From the NCBI GenBank assembly GCA_015680685.1, contig MNCI01004872.1:1868676-1917748 (forward strand): 49,073 nt of DNA, in the 5' to 3' direction. The notes beneath the pieces are model-generated. The model was not told the origin of the DNA and searched no databases. It worked only from the letters and a program-made list of their open reading frames with translations. Position 1 is the stretch's first letter. Every line of letters starts with the position of its first letter. The position numbers were made by a program, and so were the translations under genes. The DNA is from Gnetum montanum (Eukaryota > Streptophyta > Gnetopsida > Gnetales > Gnetaceae). Below, one piece after another: positions 45,761-49,073 of the stretch.

Positions 45761-46417
45761 CCCTACCAATTCACACAAATTGATAGAGAAGAGAACAAGC
45801 AACAAACAAGAGAGAAAAGAACAATAAGAGAAGAACAAAGACAAAAGAGGCAAAAAGAAGCAAAGGCAAAAGCGACAAGAGAGAGAAGAAGATTAAAAGA
45901 GGCAAAGATTGGAGGAATTGGTGATGCACATCCGATTTTTGGCTTCCGATTTCTTCTCACATTAATCACATTTCATCGTCACATCATTCCGGGGCTAGGC
46001 GTTTGACTTGCCGTCCACACTTGCGCAACTACGCTTTGACCGGTGCATATTCTTGTTTAAAAACAATACAATACAGTTTCTTTTTTGCCTCTCATTTACA
46101 TTATTTTCTGCAGTTCATCTTCTATTTACAATATAACTTTGTTTACGCTTTATTCATAATTCAGTACACTTTATTAACATTTCGTATCGTTGTTCATATT
46201 CCGTTTACACCGTTTACGATAACCCAAGCGCTAGCCATAGCTTACGCTTGGGGAAGTCCTTGGTTGATTTGCGTGCGAACCATCCAAGGCACTCTGCCTT
46301 CGTTCCTTTTCCAGCTTGCCCTCAAGCGAAGGTAGAGTCAACTGTGGCTGTCCAACGATCTCTCGGTGTCTGTTTCCCTTCCAGCCTTACACCGACGATT
46401 TAGGTCAGTACAGTTTT

Positions 46418-46435
46418 TGGCGCTAGAAGGAGGGC
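46418..46435 (+). other. Primer binding site region (TGGCGC type)
   Basis: TGGCGCTAGAAGGAGGG follows the LTR end after a short T-rich spacer. The TGGCGC start is shared by plant Tat/Athila-group Ty3 elements. Confidence 0.65.
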
Positions 46436-46651
46436 CTAACTTATTTTTCTTGTTTAATCGAAACGCTGGTCATGTTACCTGTAACTCACGTTGCTACAGT
46501 GCTCACACTACTACAGTTCTGCTACAGTATTACTATAGTTCCGCTACAGTGTTTTTTCAACAAAAACACACAAAACGCATCTGTTTCAAAGCCGAATTCA
46601 CCATAATTCGCACCTAACTTCAAGCCGATCTAAGTACTGATTGCCACCAAC
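46436..46651 (+). other. Leader of the Ty3 element with CTACAGT repeats
   Basis: Between primer site and Gag start. At 46493-46551 GCTACAGT/ACTACAGT/ACTATAGT recur about every 15-16 bases (at least five times). Overlapping short frames here are not genes. Confidence 0.5.
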
Positions 46652-48565
46652 ATGGATCACCTTGTCCAATACATGCATTACACACAACACAACGGTTCTG
46701 AGATGACTTCCTCTTACCAAGGATCACCATCCAAGTACGAGTACGAGTTCACAGCCTTGCCCGAACCCAACATCCCTTGGGGCCTTACCTCCTCACAACA
46801 ATCACAGGAGCACACGCCCAAGGCATTTGCTTCACAATCTACACACATTGGGGCCCAGCCCCAAACAATCCAAACACCTTTTACATACGATGGGGCCCAG
46901 CCCCAAGCAACACAAGTACCTTATGCTTACACAGGGGCCATCCCCCAACCTCCCCAACCTCAACCCAACATTTACGCAGGCGCCACATGTGCCATGCCTA
47001 TTTCACCAGTGCCTCAGGCACCTGCTCATCATCCGTCCGGGATGACGTTAAACTATCCATGGCCCAGTACGGCCTTAAACTACCAACAACCATCTACCAT
47101 GACATTAAACTCGCAAAGCCCACAACCGGTGATTCAACCCTTTGTCGCACAACCCACGCAAGTCCAATCAACACAACCAGTTGGTGAATCTATGAGTTGG
47201 AAACAAATGTCTCAACTCATCCAGACTATGACGGAGGAAATTAACCAGCTTAAGGCTGCCTTCTCAGGCACACCCAAGGTGGTGGACTTTTACCATGATG
47301 ATCCAATCTGTCCTACGGTCCCATCCCTTACACTACCCATGGTCCATTCGTTGCCACATCTAACAAAATACAATGGTCATGGTGACCCCAATGCACATAT
47401 CATCACATTTCGCACAGAAGCCATCACGTTGCACTCCTGGCCCCATGCCATTCTACGCCTCTTTCCCTTGTCGCTCACTGGCAAAGCTTTAGACTGGTAC
47501 CGTGCCCTACCTCGAGCTTCCATCGCATCCCTCGAGGACCTCATACACCAGTTTGTGACACGCTTTAGATATAACATCAAACCTGAAGTGACAATCGACA
47601 AGCTCCTCCATGTCGGACAAAAACCCCTAGAGCCCATACTACCCTTCATCCAGCGATGGAGTGCCAGAGCCAATGAAATACATGAGCCGATCGCAGAGAC
47701 ACATCTCTTGGCAATCTTCAAGGGTGCAGTCAATGACTTCATCAAGTCCAAACTGCTCTACCAGGCCCCAAAGTCTCTTACCCAGGCCTTTGACCAAGCA
47801 ATGGGCATCGAAGAGGCAGCAAGAGCAAGCAATGATCCATCCTACTTAGCCTATAGGAGACAACACAAAAAACAACAACATGCACAACAACAAATGCAAC
47901 AACTACAACCAACACAAACAACACAAATAGCACAGGATACACAAGCAACATCAAACGCAACAATCGCAACAATCACCGTGCCAACACATGCAACCAACAG
48001 GCCCGTGGCCTCAACACCCCAAGCTGCCAGCTCTAGCTCTAGTGCCACCACACAAGCCTCTCCTAGACGTGAGCACACCCAACGCAACCACATACCCTTG
48101 CCAGGAAAACCTTCCCAATTGCTAGAACAGCTCCTCAATGCTGGTTTGATCCAATGCAAACACATGTCAGATAATGCCTACATACGCAACCAGAGACACT
48201 GTGAACTGGCAAGTCATCCCACTACAACATACAACACATGTGTCCCACAACATTTTGACTTAAGTGCATATTGCCACTACCACCAAATGTCTGGACACGA
48301 CACAAACACTTGCCGAACTTTGCAAAATGATTTACAAAGAATGGCAAAGAAAGGATTGCTCAATGTAGTACAACCAAACAGTCTCGCCTCCTCCGCCTCC
48401 ACAAGTAAGGGGCCTCCTTTTGTCATCAAAGTGCCACCTCATAAACCCACAGCACCCTTTGTGATAAAGGTTCCACAACAATCGTCCGCTAAGACGTTAA
48501 ACTGGCATGATTCGTCCGCTAAGACGTTAAACTGGCATGACTCGTCCGCTAAGACATTAAACTAG
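46652..48565 (+). CDS. gag: Ty3/Gypsy Gag (Tat/Athila-type), ends at a premature TAG
   Basis: A 637-codon frame. Residues 1-180 are Gln/Pro/Thr-rich with loose repeats (GAQPQTIQTPFTYDGAQPQA). The conserved Gag core spans about residues 215-390: LPHLTKYNGHGDPNAHI, then LFPLSLTGKALDWYRALP, then LIHQFVTRF and ARASN. A Gln-rich linker precedes a zinc-binding motif near residue 545, CHYHQMSGHDTNTC, followed by LQNDLQRMAKKGLL, typical of plant Tat-type Gag. Three 10-residue SSAKTLNWHD repeats end it; in the third, TGG (Trp) has become TAG at 48563-48565. Translation frame stays open beyond. Gag would form the cytoplasmic particle that packages element RNA. Codon use is GC-richer than the rest of the window, so this is a young insertion. 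Confidence 0.9.
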   Translation: MDHLVQYMHYTQHNGSEMTSSYQGSPSKYEYEFTALPEPNIPWGLTSSQQSQEHTPKAFASQSTHIGAQPQTIQTPFTYDGAQPQATQVPYAYTGAIPQPPQPQPNIYAGATCAMPISPVPQAPAHHPSGMTLNYPWPSTALNYQQPSTMTLNSQSPQPVIQPFVAQPTQVQSTQPVGESMSWKQMSQLIQTMTEEINQLKAAFSGTPKVVDFYHDDPICPTVPSLTLPMVHSLPHLTKYNGHGDPNAHIITFRTEAITLHSWPHAILRLFPLSLTGKALDWYRALPRASIASLEDLIHQFVTRFRYNIKPEVTIDKLLHVGQKPLEPILPFIQRWSARANEIHEPIAETHLLAIFKGAVNDFIKSKLLYQAPKSLTQAFDQAMGIEEAARASNDPSYLAYRRQHKKQQHAQQQMQQLQPTQTTQIAQDTQATSNATIATITVPTHATNRPVASTPQAASSSSSATTQASPRREHTQRNHIPLPGKPSQLLEQLLNAGLIQCKHMSDNAYIRNQRHCELASHPTTTYNTCVPQHFDLSAYCHYHQMSGHDTNTCRTLQNDLQRMAKKGLLNVVQPNSLASSASTSKGPPFVIKVPPHKPTAPFVIKVPQQSSAKTLNWHDSSAKTLNWHDSSAKTLN

Positions 48566-48571
48566 CATGAC
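48482..48571 (+). repeat. Three perfect-register 30-bp repeats inside gag
   Basis: Units at 48482-48511, 48512-48541 and 48542-48571, each starting TCGTCCGCTAAGAC. Units 1 and 2 differ at one base; unit 3 differs by ACG to ACA and TGG to TAG, both G-to-A. Each encodes SSAKTLNWHD. Confidence 0.9.
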
Positions 48572-49073
48572 GCAGCAACAAAAACCGCTAAGCAACCTTT
48601 CATCATAAGGGTACCACAACGAGATGACCCCTCACCTACCCAAAGCCCAATAGTGGACAACATCTCGATCCCTCCTCCTCCAAGGGTTCACCCCACTAGA
48701 AACCCGGCTAAGCCCACCAAATGGGAACGTAAGCACCTCACAACTCCCATGACCGAGGCAAAGGCCACAACTAGCAAACAACAACTAAACATTGGGGCCC
48801 CTACCCCCAAGCGAACCAAGCCTAAGTCCCCCTCTCGAGAGGTCTATCTCTCAAGCTTCACGGAGGAAGTTAAAACCAACACAATAGCTAATGACAAGGA
48901 CTTCGTAGCTGCACTAACCCAAGTAAAACAAGCACTAAAACAGAAGAACACAACAATGAGTTTGTACGATCTGGTCATGACTTCAGCCACTTACCGCAAA
49001 CCCTTGGCTCAAACATTAGCATCCATTCCTATTACAGAGGACATCCCCGCAAACGAAGAATCCATCTGTGCAA
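48566..49073 (+). pseudogene. Continuation of the Gag-Pol frame past the stop, cut by the window edge
   Basis: The same frame runs 169 codons with no stop to the last base. It is Pro/Lys-rich at first (PPPPRVHPTRNPAKPTKWER), then has DFVAALTQVKQALK and MSLYDLVMTSATYRKPLAQT. The latter resembles the '(V)SL..LL..S...R..L...L' block found between Gag and protease in plant Tat-type elements. Protease and pol would lie beyond the window. Only the single TAG separates it from gag, so the break is either a recent mutation or, less likely, a programmed readthrough point. Confidence 0.7.

Larger units (their letters stand above)
44800..46412 (+). mobile_element. 5' LTR of a Tat/Athila-type Ty3 element (left end uncertain)
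   Basis: The right end is set by the primer site at 46418: the LTR probably ends at GTACA (46412). TATA box TATAAATA at 45753-45760, then a purine-rich leader (45780-45910) and T-rich U5. The composition becomes more GC-rich and CpG-containing than the surroundings. The left end was not located; a C11 run at 44847-44857 and sequence change near 44800 are the only hints. The 122-codon minus frame at 44778-45146 lies in U3 and has no motif. Confidence 0.55.

Noticed and set aside
46777-47187. Alternative-frame 136-codon ORF within gag, and minus-strand ORFs of 64-124 codons at 47377-48165
   Set aside because: Shadows of the Gag frame caused by its repeat-rich, low-AT sequence.
1-49073. tRNA, rRNA or other structural RNA genes
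   Set aside because: No cloverleaf with box A/B or rRNA-like sequence was noticed by eye; the tRNA-like matches are primer binding sites.

Overview
The window looks like intergenic DNA from a large seed-plant nuclear genome, probably a gymnosperm (inference). It is AT-rich and built almost entirely from decayed LTR retrotransposons (Copia and Ty3/Gypsy) of several ages, with many minisatellite-like repeats. I see no intact host gene, no rRNA or tRNA gene, and nothing bacterial. The only long open frame is a retrotransposon Gag at the right edge.

Layout. 1-2750: an LTR-like promoter on the minus strand, then degraded genic scraps (a signal-peptide-like exon, a PPR fragment, a terminal-exon-like frame). 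3441-4274, 9313-~10020 and 26761-27692: three copies of one LTR family ('LTR-A'), recognised by a shared downstream region; the two best copies carry GATATCG motifs just upstream of TATAAATA, and two of the three keep a polypurine tract. 7440-8930: a decayed minus-strand frame of transposon-protein character. 11425-23488: the best-resolved structure, two sister Copia-type elements, each with LTRs, tRNA-Met primer site and a two-zinc-knuckle Gag but no recognisable protease, integrase or reverse transcriptase. The second (17132-23202, minus strand) lies inside the 3' LTR of the first (plus strand), flanked by a 5-bp target duplication GTGGG/ATGGG. It also carries the remains of a second reading frame between gag and its 3' LTR.

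26761-34300: a decayed Ty3 element with LTR-A, a leader and a Gag core, followed by a different LTR ('LTR-B') whose downstream leader resembles the first. 36300-44270: a minus-strand Ty3 polyprotein relic (RT, RNase H, integrase) with ruined catalytic residues, interrupted on its 3' side by tandem repeats (44 bp x 4; an exact-period 29 bp x 12 array) and by a plus-strand LTR-like segment whose U3 holds a series of hairpin-forming repeats.

44800-49073: the left part of a younger, more GC-rich Ty3 element of Tat/Athila type on the plus strand: LTR promoter, TGGCGC primer site, leader and a Gag frame. One TGG-to-TAG change interrupts the frame, which then stays open to the window edge.

No host pathway is encoded. 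The gag-only Copia elements could only have moved with enzymes supplied in trans. The most informative content is the nested gag-only pair, their LTR motif arrays whose TG/CA variants suggest CpG decay of an ancestral AAGACGTCTT palindrome, and the 29-bp higher-order array.
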